64,000 bases of DNA, taken from NCBI RefSeq assembly GCF_030159795.1, contig NZ_BSND01000005.1, positions 434,001 to 498,000 of the forward strand, written 5' to 3'. Positions 44,499 through 52,302 of the stretch are shown in pieces. The number at the start of each line of letters is the position of its first letter. The stretch's first letter is position 1. This stretch comes from Methylophaga thalassica. GTDB taxonomy: Bacteria; Pseudomonadota; Gammaproteobacteria; Nitrosococcales; Methylophagaceae. The translations under genes and the position numbers were made by a program. The notes beneath the pieces were generated by a model that had not been told where the DNA came from, did no database searches, and saw only the letters and a program-made list of their open reading frames with translations.

Positions 44499-45472
44499 GC
44501 AATGGAATTGTGTTGAACCATCACTCTTTGCCGTTTGCCAGCAAAGAGGATGCAGATAATGGATTATTGGCTTTCTTCAATGTGCTTAAAGTTTGCCGAA
44601 CTGCGGGTCTAAAAATCTTGTTGGTCGATGAAGATCAAGATAAGTCATTGATGGGGCTGGAACTGGCTAAAGGCTACTATGTGCGCAATTGGTTTGCCTC
44701 GGCAAGCAAGGTTGCGGAGCTAGCGGATTGGTGCCGGTTTCTTAAATCCCTTGAAACGAAACAGCCACTCTTTGAAACCGTGGATATTGAAAGTGTTGGT
44801 GATGTATTAGAAGTTGGCTTGCCAGGAGAAGATTCAGGTAAGCCTGTGCTATTAGCCGCGTTTTATTTTGAAACGTTCCTTGCCAGTTTCACGGCTTTGG
44901 CTGCTTGGGCAAATAGCCATATTAAAGTATGGATTTTCGAGATTGATGCAACACCAGAACAAAGGGATGAAACGCTTTTAAATCTGAGTGATTCTGCAAG
45001 CTTGGGTGTGCATGGTGATGAGCTCAAACAACGCCGTAATGCGTTGTTAAGTTCCGCTAAGAATATCTGGTTGCAAAGAGCGGATTTGTTTCCTCATCTC
45101 ACGTTGTTGCCAAATCAAATTGGTACAAGTCTGCAAGGTTGGTCTGCTAGGCAAGATGTCTTGCTCAAGGCGCGTGATGCACTAAATGTGCTGGAGTCAT
45201 TTAGTGATAAATGGCTAGCAGGTGAGTATGTTGAATATCGCCATGAGTATTTAAGAGACTTGGGCCTAGCGGCTGAAGTTAGCGGTGAATCGGACAGTGT
45301 AAATAATGATCCCAAAAAGAAGAAAGAGCGCATGTTTTGGTTAGATGATGGGCGACAGGTCTATTGCGAGAATCATGTAAAACTACCTGACGGTTACCGA
45401 CTGCATTTTTATGCTGATGCCGCAAATAAGCGGATATATGTGGCGTATTTAGGACCGCATTTAACTTTATGA
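44495..45472 (+). CDS. Unknown third protein of embedded trio
   Basis: 325 residues; family not recognised. No membrane segment. An alpha/beta N-terminal part (LKILLVDEDQDKSL near 38-51) is followed by a helical middle and, after a Lys-rich linker (DPKKKKER), by a short beta-rich end with VKLPDGYRLHFYADAANK and YVAYLGPHLTL. The ending resembles small C-terminal modules with a GPHL motif seen in some toxin-like and defence proteins; this is only a visual resemblance. Overlaps the ATPase gene by 4 bases, so it is its obligate neighbour and could be the effector. Confidence 0.7.
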   Translation: MSNGIVLNHHSLPFASKEDADNGLLAFFNVLKVCRTAGLKILLVDEDQDKSLMGLELAKGYYVRNWFASASKVAELADWCRFLKSLETKQPLFETVDIESVGDVLEVGLPGEDSGKPVLLAAFYFETFLASFTALAAWANSHIKVWIFEIDATPEQRDETLLNLSDSASLGVHGDELKQRRNALLSSAKNIWLQRADLFPHLTLLPNQIGTSLQGWSARQDVLLKARDALNVLESFSDKWLAGEYVEYRHEYLRDLGLAAEVSGESDSVNNDPKKKKERMFWLDDGRQVYCENHVKLPDGYRLHFYADAANKRIYVAYLGPHLTL

Positions 45473-45487
45473 ATTTAAGGAAATTTA

Positions 45488-45553
45488 ATGAGTAACTTAG
45501 CTCCATTCTGTATGGCAAAGCTTAGCGTACTTGGAGATTACCATGCCCGTTGA
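45488..45553 (+). CDS. Possible 21-residue leader peptide
   Basis: ATG at 45488 behind AAGGAAATTTA encodes 21 residues (MSNLAPFCMAKLS...HAR) and stops at 45553, 8 bases inside the next gene. It may couple translation of the AlbA_2 gene to upstream translation. Too short to be certain. Confidence 0.35.
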   Translation: MSNLAPFCMAKLSVLGDYHAR

Positions 45554-47015
45554 TATGACATCGCAACAGTTGCAGGGGTTATTAAAAGAGCTCTGTTCAT
45601 TGCCTACCGAGACAGAATGGGTTGAGTTTAAACGCAATGCCGATGTTGAAAAAATCGGTGAATATATATCGGCGTTGTCCAATTCGGCTGCATTGATTGG
45701 CAAACAAAGTGCTTACATGGTGTTTGGTGTCGATGATGATTCCCATCAAGTAGTTGGTACAACGTTTAAACCATCACAGCAAAAACATAAACAACAAGAA
45801 ATTGAAAACTGGTTATTGCAAAAGTTGCAGCCAAAAATCCACTTTCGCTTTTATGAGTTTCTGGCGGGTGAACTCGAAGAATTGGCCGTGGTGATCTTAG
45901 AAATACAGCCAGCCACGCACAATCCTGTTCAATTTGACGGTGTTGAGTTTATTCGCAGTGGTTCTTATAAGAAAAAACTCAAAGAGTTTCCGGAAAAAGA
46001 GCGAGCCTTATGGCGAGCCTTTGATAAAACGCCTTTTGAGCAACAACTAGCCGCAAGCAATATCTCATCCGAAGAAGTATTGAGGCTGCTTGAGTACCCA
46101 GCCTATTTTGATTTAACCGGGTTCCCCTTGCCTGACAACCGCAGTGGGATTTTGGAAGCGTTAAAAGCCGATAAGTTGATTCAGCCTTCCGTAGGCGGGC
46201 AATGGAATATTACAAATCTTGGTGCGATCTTATTCGCAAAGAAGCTGCAAAACTTTGCTCATCTAAGCCGCAAGGCTGTCCGTTTAATTCAGTATAAAGG
46301 CAATAGCCGAATTGAAACTGTTCGGGAAATTGAAGGCAATAAAGGGTATGCGGTTGGCTTTGAGGGGCTGATTGATTACTTAAAAACGTTATTGCCGTCA
46401 AATGAGGAAATAGGAAAAGCGTTTCGCAAAGAAGTGCCAATGTACCCTGAATTAGCGATTCGTGAGCTAGTGGCTAACGCCATTATACATCAGGATTTTT
46501 CTTTAACCGGTACTGGCCCCTTGATTGAAGTCTTTGAGGCTCGAATGGAAATCGTTAACCCGGGGACTCCTTTGGTTGCGACGGAGCGATTTTTAGACTC
46601 ACCGCCACAAAGTCGTAACGAGGCGCTGGCTTCTTTTATGCGGCGGGTAAACATTTGTGAAGAGCGTGGTTCGGGTATTGATAAGGTCGTTTCGCAAACG
46701 GAGTTCTATCAACTGCCTGCGCCGATATTTGAGATGACTCAAAACCATACTCGATCGGTGCTCTTTGGCCATAAAGAGTTTGCTGAAATGGACAAAGAGG
46801 ATCGCATTCGTGCGTGCTATCTGCATTGCTGTTTAAGACATGTGAACCGTGAGCATATGAACAATGCTTCTCTACGTGAACGCTTTGGTATCGAACAAAA
46901 GAATCAAGCTCAGGTAAGTCGAGTGATAAAAGACACCGTGAACGCAGGGTTGATCAGAGCCTATGACCCAGACGCTGGAACGAAAGCTATGCGTTATGTG
47001 CCTTGTTGGGCGTAA
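45543..47015 (+). CDS. AlbA_2 / Schlafen-like ATP-binding protein
   Basis: 490 residues from ATG 45543 (GGAG upstream). N-terminal AlbA_2 DNA- or RNA-binding domain (ETEWVEFKRNAD, SNSAALIGKQSAYMVFGVDD, IRSGSYKKKL; about 15-150), then an HATPase-like region with ELAIRELVANAIIHQDF (about 300-316) and NICEERGSGIDKV (about 367-379), and a winged-helix tail. Such proteins are frequent in accessory islands and restriction loci, as regulators or defence factors. It lies between the embedded trio and hsdR, with a 22-base direct repeat after it. Confidence 0.8.
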   Translation: MPVDMTSQQLQGLLKELCSLPTETEWVEFKRNADVEKIGEYISALSNSAALIGKQSAYMVFGVDDDSHQVVGTTFKPSQQKHKQQEIENWLLQKLQPKIHFRFYEFLAGELEELAVVILEIQPATHNPVQFDGVEFIRSGSYKKKLKEFPEKERALWRAFDKTPFEQQLAASNISSEEVLRLLEYPAYFDLTGFPLPDNRSGILEALKADKLIQPSVGGQWNITNLGAILFAKKLQNFAHLSRKAVRLIQYKGNSRIETVREIEGNKGYAVGFEGLIDYLKTLLPSNEEIGKAFRKEVPMYPELAIRELVANAIIHQDFSLTGTGPLIEVFEARMEIVNPGTPLVATERFLDSPPQSRNEALASFMRRVNICEERGSGIDKVVSQTEFYQLPAPIFEMTQNHTRSVLFGHKEFAEMDKEDRIRACYLHCCLRHVNREHMNNASLRERFGIEQKNQAQVSRVIKDTVNAGLIRAYDPDAGTKAMRYVPCWA

Positions 47016-47113
47016 TTTGCTTGATCGTTGCTTGACTGAGTGGTGCTGAATCTAACTGGTTTGGTAGTAATTTATTGATTTAAATGGATAAAATTTGCTT
47101 GATCGTTGCTTGA
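47014..47113. repeat. 22-bp direct repeat upstream of hsdR
   Basis: The 22 bases beginning AATTTGCTTGATCG at 47014-47035 are repeated exactly at 47092-47113, 78 bases on. Each copy contains GCTTGA twice. The first copy begins inside the stop codon of the AlbA_2 gene. It may be a regulator site for hsdR or a trace of the insertion that separated hsdS from hsdR. Confidence 0.7.
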
Positions 47114-47153
47114 TTGGCAAGGGGAACAAGCTTCGAATTGATTAGAGGTTAGG

Positions 47154-50100
47154 ATGAGTAACGTTGGTCAGCGTGAGCGCGCTACCCAAAATCGTATCGT
47201 TCAGTTTTTTCAAACTGACTTAGGCTATCGCTATTTAGGCGATTGGCAGGATCGCGCTAATAATAAAAATATTGAAGTGGATATCCTCGTTGATTGGTTA
47301 AAAAAGCGTGGTGTCAGCGAGGCGTTGATCAATCGTGCTATTCGCCAATTGGATACGGCAGCAGCGCTGGGCGAAGGTAAAAAGCTCTATTACGCCAACA
47401 AAGAGGTTTATCGCTTGCTGCGTTACGGCGTGAAAGACAAAGAAGGTGCTGGCCATCTTAATGAAACTGTGTGGCTGATTGACTGGAAAAACCCAGAAGC
47501 AAACGATTTTGCCATTGCCGAAGAAGTCTCTATCAAGGGCGAGAATAAAAAACGTCCAGATATTGTGTTGTATGTCAATGGTATCGCGCTTGGTGTGATT
47601 GAGCTAAAACGCTCTTCGGTGTCTGTCTCTGAAGGTATTCGCCAGAACCTCGATAATCAGAAGAAAGATTTTATTCGTAACTTTTTTACAAGCATGCAAT
47701 TGGTGATGGCGGGTAACGACACGCAAGGACTGCGTTACGGCACCATTGAAACGCCTGAAAAACACTACCTTGAGTGGAAGGAAGACATTGCCAATCCTTA
47801 TGTGCATAAGCTCGACTTCCACCTGAGCCGCGTGTGTAACAAAGCGCGCTTGCTACAAATCATCCATGATTTTTTTGTTTTCGATGCGGGTATAAAAAAG
47901 ACCTGTCGCCACAATCAATTCTTTGGTATTGAAGCGGCAAAACGCCATATCGCAAGGCGAGAAGGCGGCATTATTTGGCACACGCAAGGTTCTGGTAAAA
48001 GCCTCACTATGGTATGGCTGGCCAAATGGATACGTGAAAATGTCAAAGACGCCCGTGTATTGATCGTGACTGATCGTACCGAGCTGGATGAGCAGATTGA
48101 AAAAGTATTCACCGGTGTTGAGGAAGATATTTATCGCACCAAAAGCGGTGCCGATTTGGTGGCGACGCTCAACCAGCCCAACCCTTGGTTGGTGTGCTCT
48201 TTAGTCCATAAATTTGGTCGGCAGTCTGATTCGGAAAACGATACCGCGACGGATGAGTTTATTGCCGAGTTAAAGAAATCGCTACCATCGGACTTTAAAG
48301 CCAAAGGCGATTTGTTTGTGTTTGTGGACGAGTGTCACCGTACTCAATCGGGCAAGTTGCACGAAGCGATGAAGTCCATCCTGCCAGAAGCCATGTTTGT
48401 CGGCTTCACCGGCACCCCCTTGATGAAGAAAGACAAGAAAAAGTCGGTTGAGGTATTTGGCCCTTACATTCACACCTATAAGTTTGATGAAGCTGTGGCC
48501 GATGGCGTTGTGCTCGATTTACGCTACGAAGCACGAGACATCGACCAAAACGTCACTTCGCAGAAAAAGGTCGATGAATGGTTTGAAGCCAAAACTCGCG
48601 GCTTATCTCGATTAGCGAAAACCCAGTTGAAACAGAAATGGGGCACCATGCAAAAGGTGCTGTCCAGTAAATCGCGTTTGCAGCAGATTGTGAATGATAT
48701 TTTGCTGGATATGGACACTAAGCCACGCCTGATGGATGGTTATGGCAATGCGATGTTGGTTTGCTCCAGCGTCTATCAGGCTTGTAAAGCCTATGAAATG
48801 TTCAGCCAAACAGATTTAGCCGGTAAGGTGGCTATTGTCACCAGTTTTCAGCCGACTGCTGCAAGCATTAAAGGGGAAGAAACCGGTGAAGGTTTAACGG
48901 AAAAGCTCTTTAAATACGATATTTACCGCAAAATGCTTGCGGATTACTTCGAGCAACCGGAAGACAAGGCTGCAAACCGGGTTGAAGAGTTTGAAAAAGA
49001 AGTTAAAAAGCAATTTATTGATGAACCAGGACAAATGCGTTTGCTCATCGTGGTCGATAAATTGCTGACTGGCTTTGACGCCCCTTCGGCTACCTATTTG
49101 TATATCGACAAACAGATGGCTGATCACAATCTGTTTCAGGCCATTTGCCGCGTGAACCGCTTGGATGGCGATGATAAAGAATACGGTTACATCATTGATT
49201 ACAAAGATCTGTTCCGCTCGTTGGATAAAGCGATTTCTGATTATACTCAAGGCGCATTTGATGGTTATGACAAGGAAGACGTTGCAGGGCTGCTGAAAGA
49301 TCGTTTAGAGCAAGCTAAGCTCGATTTGGATAATGCGCTGGAAATGGTGCGCGCCTTGTGTGAGCCGGTAAAAGCGCCACGCAATACGGAAGACTACATT
49401 TATTATTTTTGTGGTAAGTCAGGTCTGAACCAAGACGAGCTCACCGAGAAAGAAGCACTGCGTTTAACGCTTTATCAGAACGTTGCCAAACTGCTGCGTG
49501 CGTTCGCCAATATCGCCAATGAAATGCCTGATGCAGGCTATTGCGCGCAAGATGTAGACTTGATAAGAGCTGAAGTGGCTCATTTTGAAAAAGTCCGTGA
49601 CGAAGTAAAACTGGCCAGTGGCGATTTGGTAGAAATGAAACGCTTTGAGCCTGCGATGCGCCATTTGTTAGATATGTATATTCGTGCGGATGACAGCGAA
49701 GTACTGATGGATTTCGAAGAGCTGGGGCTTATTGAGCTCATTGTCGAAAAAGGCGCTGATGCCGTGGAGGCTTTGCCTGAGAGTATTCGCAAGAATCAGG
49801 AAGCCATGGCCGAAACCATCGAAAATAACGTGCGTAAAACCATCGTTGATGAAAACCCGGTTAACCCTAAGTATTACGAGCAAATGTCGGTGTTATTGGA
49901 TGAGCTGATTGAGCTTCGTCGCCAAAAAGCGATTGAATATCAAGAGTATCTGGAAAAAATCCGCGAGCTATCTCGTAAGGTTATACGTCCGGAGCAGACA
50001 GCGGCTAACTATCCGCCATCGATGGACTCTAATCCAAAACGCGCGTTTTACGATAATTTTGGTCAAGATGAATTGCTGGCTACCAAAATAGATAGTGCCA

Positions 50101-50246
50101 TTCGTTATACCAAAAAAGCGGATTGGGTGGGAGATCGATTTAAGGAGCGAGAAATTGCCAATGCGGTGCGAGAAGAAACGACGGGGTATGAGGTGGATAT
50201 TCAGGGTGTAATGGAATTGGCAAAAGCGCAAAAAGAGTACCATTGA
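47154..50246 (+). CDS. hsdR: Type I restriction endonuclease subunit
   Basis: 1030 residues. N-terminal nuclease domain with PDIVLY (135-140) and VIELKRS (148-154), the PD-(D/E)XK core; SF2 translocase motifs HTQGSGKSLTM (276-286), VFVDECHRTQSG (about 390) and FTGTPL (about 420). A helical C-terminal domain binds the HsdM/HsdS core. All catalytic motifs are intact, so the system should be active. It follows 138 bases after the AlbA_2 gene, and its stop overlaps the next start by one base (TGATG). Confidence 0.95.
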   Translation: MSNVGQRERATQNRIVQFFQTDLGYRYLGDWQDRANNKNIEVDILVDWLKKRGVSEALINRAIRQLDTAAALGEGKKLYYANKEVYRLLRYGVKDKEGAGHLNETVWLIDWKNPEANDFAIAEEVSIKGENKKRPDIVLYVNGIALGVIELKRSSVSVSEGIRQNLDNQKKDFIRNFFTSMQLVMAGNDTQGLRYGTIETPEKHYLEWKEDIANPYVHKLDFHLSRVCNKARLLQIIHDFFVFDAGIKKTCRHNQFFGIEAAKRHIARREGGIIWHTQGSGKSLTMVWLAKWIRENVKDARVLIVTDRTELDEQIEKVFTGVEEDIYRTKSGADLVATLNQPNPWLVCSLVHKFGRQSDSENDTATDEFIAELKKSLPSDFKAKGDLFVFVDECHRTQSGKLHEAMKSILPEAMFVGFTGTPLMKKDKKKSVEVFGPYIHTYKFDEAVADGVVLDLRYEARDIDQNVTSQKKVDEWFEAKTRGLSRLAKTQLKQKWGTMQKVLSSKSRLQQIVNDILLDMDTKPRLMDGYGNAMLVCSSVYQACKAYEMFSQTDLAGKVAIVTSFQPTAASIKGEETGEGLTEKLFKYDIYRKMLADYFEQPEDKAANRVEEFEKEVKKQFIDEPGQMRLLIVVDKLLTGFDAPSATYLYIDKQMADHNLFQAICRVNRLDGDDKEYGYIIDYKDLFRSLDKAISDYTQGAFDGYDKEDVAGLLKDRLEQAKLDLDNALEMVRALCEPVKAPRNTEDYIYYFCGKSGLNQDELTEKEALRLTLYQNVAKLLRAFANIANEMPDAGYCAQDVDLIRAEVAHFEKVRDEVKLASGDLVEMKRFEPAMRHLLDMYIRADDSEVLMDFEELGLIELIVEKGADAVEALPESIRKNQEAMAETIENNVRKTIVDENPVNPKYYEQMSVLLDELIELRRQKAIEYQEYLEKIRELSRKVIRPEQTAANYPPSMDSNPKRAFYDNFGQDELLATKIDSAIRYTKKADWVGDRFKEREIANAVREETTGYEVDIQGVMELAKAQKEYH

Positions 50247-50959
50247 TGCCTAAGGTAGAAATTGGTTCTATTGCGATGCAGTTAAATCGTAAGGCAATTA
50301 AAAACCTTCATATCAGCGTGTTGCCACCTGATGGGCGTGTGCGTGTTTCTGCTCCTGAATCTATGACAGAAACCGCAATCCGTATGGCAGTGATCAGCCG
50401 CATTCCTTGGATCAAGAAACAGCAGAGTGATTTTGCCAAACAACCTCGCCAATCTGATCGAGCAATGGTTAGCGGTGAATGTCATTACCTGTGGGGCAGG
50501 CGTTACCGTCTGAATCTTATTGAGCGTTCCGGAAAGCATGAAATCAAGCTAGGTCGTGGTCGATTGCATTTATATGTCAATCTCGCAACAACGCTTGAGA
50601 ACAAGGCGCTGGTACTGAGCTCATATTATCGAGATGCGCTTAAAGCGCGAATCGCTGAGTTATTGCCTGTTTGGGAAGATAAGATCGGCGTTACAGCTGC
50701 CGATTGGGGAATCAAAAAGATGAAAACCAAGTGGGGCAGCTGCAACACGCAGGCCAGGCGTATTTGGCTGAATTTAGAACTTGCTAAAAAGCCACCGGAG
50801 TGTTTGGAGTACATCCTAGTGCATGAATTGGTGCACTTGCTTGAGCGTAATCACAATGAACGCTTCAAGGGGTATATGGACAAGCTACTTCCCGATTGGC
50901 GAGAGCGCCGTGATTTGTTAAACCGAATGCCTTTAGCACATAATAATTGGATTTACTAA
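50246..50959 (+). CDS. YgjP-like zinc metallopeptidase (DUF45, M48-like)
   Basis: 237 residues. The C-terminal LVHELVHLLERNHNERF (about 191-207) is an HExxH-like zinc site with the third His downstream, here HELVH; KMKTKWGSC (about 155-163) is the typical DUF45 segment. YgjP-like genes often follow hsdR in type I loci. Function in restriction is not established; a role in proteolytic control of HsdR is a possible idea only. Confidence 0.88.
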   Translation: MPKVEIGSIAMQLNRKAIKNLHISVLPPDGRVRVSAPESMTETAIRMAVISRIPWIKKQQSDFAKQPRQSDRAMVSGECHYLWGRRYRLNLIERSGKHEIKLGRGRLHLYVNLATTLENKALVLSSYYRDALKARIAELLPVWEDKIGVTAADWGIKKMKTKWGSCNTQARRIWLNLELAKKPPECLEYILVHELVHLLERNHNERFKGYMDKLLPDWRERRDLLNRMPLAHNNWIY

Positions 50960-51088
50960 GGTTTGGTTTTGTTTAATGCAGGTGAACTGGGGTATTAACG
51001 GATATTACTGACCATTTCGTGGTTCTACACGAGATGGTACGAATATATGGCCACTTAGCATTGTTAATATTAAAATCGCACCAACAAC

Positions 51089-51140
51089 ACCCCTCCCGCT
51101 ACCCGTTAGATCAGCGCCCTGTGAGGGGTTACTCTTTTTT
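51089..51140 (+). terminator. Possible terminator after the restriction operon
   Basis: ACCCCTC (51089-51095) can pair with GAGGGGT (51123-51129) across a 27-base loop, followed by TACTC and six T. The loop is long, so it is a weak candidate. Confidence 0.35.
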
Positions 51141-51147
51141 CAGGCTT

Positions 51148-51846
51148 CTAATTTTTGGTACCGTAATGAGTTACGGCACCAAAATTCGCTTTAATCCAAA
51201 CATCATTCTCCGGCCCACAAAGATGGTGTAGCAGCGCTAGGTTGATCTGGTGGCTGATCACGTTGCCGTTTCGTTTTTGGCTCTCTTTTCTCAAACCTCT
51301 CAGTAATAACCCTGTGCATGAATTTCCTATTTGCTCCGGCGAACTGGGCAGGCAAAAGGCGCGGTTTTGCTGTTTGGGGTGCAAGGTAGCGCGCTTTGCT
51401 GTTTTAGACAAAGGCGAAATGCACCAAAAGATACAGGCGTTGGCGGGCGTGTTTGCTTGCAATGTGTTGGTTTGACTTGTGTCATTCCTGTCTGTCGGTA
51501 ATAAATGTGCCGGTAACAAAACTAGCCCGCCTTGCGCGTGGCCATCAACCTCAGGTAAAGGCAACCAATACAGGTTTGGCCATTGCTCGGGGCTTTGCCA
51601 CTTTTCCACGATCACTTGTGCGCCAATGCTGTTCAGCCATTGGTGAATCGGGCAGCCAGGGTGTGCTTGTTTAACGCGAGGCAGTTGATGTATCAGCCAG
51701 CGGGTTAAACGTTCGGCTGCATTCTCGCACTGGCTTAGTGCTGGGTAGAGGGTAAACGCGCCATGCCCAACTAGTAAAGCGACCACCTGTTGTATCCATT
51801 CTCTATTCCAATCGTTGCCACTTGCCCATAACACGTCACTTATCAC
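51148..51846 (-). CDS. Hypothetical island protein
   Basis: 232 residues from a GTG start at 51846; family not recognised. The first 110 residues are rich in Trp and aliphatic residues (WNREWIQQVVALLVGHGAF; LPEVDGHAQGGLVLLPAHLL) and look folded; the last 80 are Ser/Thr/Asn/Lys-rich with a low-complexity feel. It lies downstream of the iteron-like region on the same strand as the TOTE gene. The C-terminal third may be a frame-shifted or degenerate extension. Confidence 0.5.
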   Translation of the reverse strand: MISDVLWASGNDWNREWIQQVVALLVGHGAFTLYPALSQCENAAERLTRWLIHQLPRVKQAHPGCPIHQWLNSIGAQVIVEKWQSPEQWPNLYWLPLPEVDGHAQGGLVLLPAHLLPTDRNDTSQTNTLQANTPANACIFWCISPLSKTAKRATLHPKQQNRAFCLPSSPEQIGNSCTGLLLRGLRKESQKRNGNVISHQINLALLHHLCGPENDVWIKANFGAVTHYGTKN

Positions 51847-52302
51847 CTTGTTGGTTTTTCATGCCGTCTATTTTCAGTCGTCGGATGCAGACTCAGTGGT
51901 GAAATAGATGAAAGAAATGGCCATCAAACTAACCAGTCAAAACGGTTTTTTTGATGACCTGTGCGTGGCTAATTGTTTGATATACATAGTCCAATACAGT
52001 GCTGTTTGGCGGCATTTGGCTAGTGCAAAAAAATCGAGACGCCAAACGATCGTTTGCATTCTGGGTTTAAAAAATCAAACGGTTTGTACTTTGGAGTCGA
52101 GGTTGGTTTAGGGCGAAAAAAGTGCCAAACCTTGCTTTGAGCCAGTATTGGCAAAGCCTACCAGCGTTGGATTTCAATCGAGAAGCCAAACAGTAAATGG
52201 GTTAATTTCCCTGTTTGGCGTTTCGATCCAAAAGCCAAACGGATAGTGGTTTTGGCGTAAGGGGGTAAAGGCATGGGGAAGTGTTTAACGAAGTGCTGCT
52301 TG
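51847..52302. repeat. GCCAAAC iteron-like region
   Basis: About 455 bases with no supported gene, between the hypothetical gene and the TOTE gene. It contains six exact copies of GCCAAAC or its complement GTTTGGC: 52004, 52041, 52124, 52185, 52213 and 52234 (four on plus, two on minus), plus near-copies at 52014 and 52250. Two share the longer form ATCGAGA-N-GCCAAAC. This clustering resembles iterons of a replication origin or a multi-site operator. Confidence 0.65.

Noticed and set aside
51908-52111. 67-residue plus-strand open frame in the iteron region
   Set aside because: No recognisable ribosome site or family, and it runs across the repeated GCCAAAC words.
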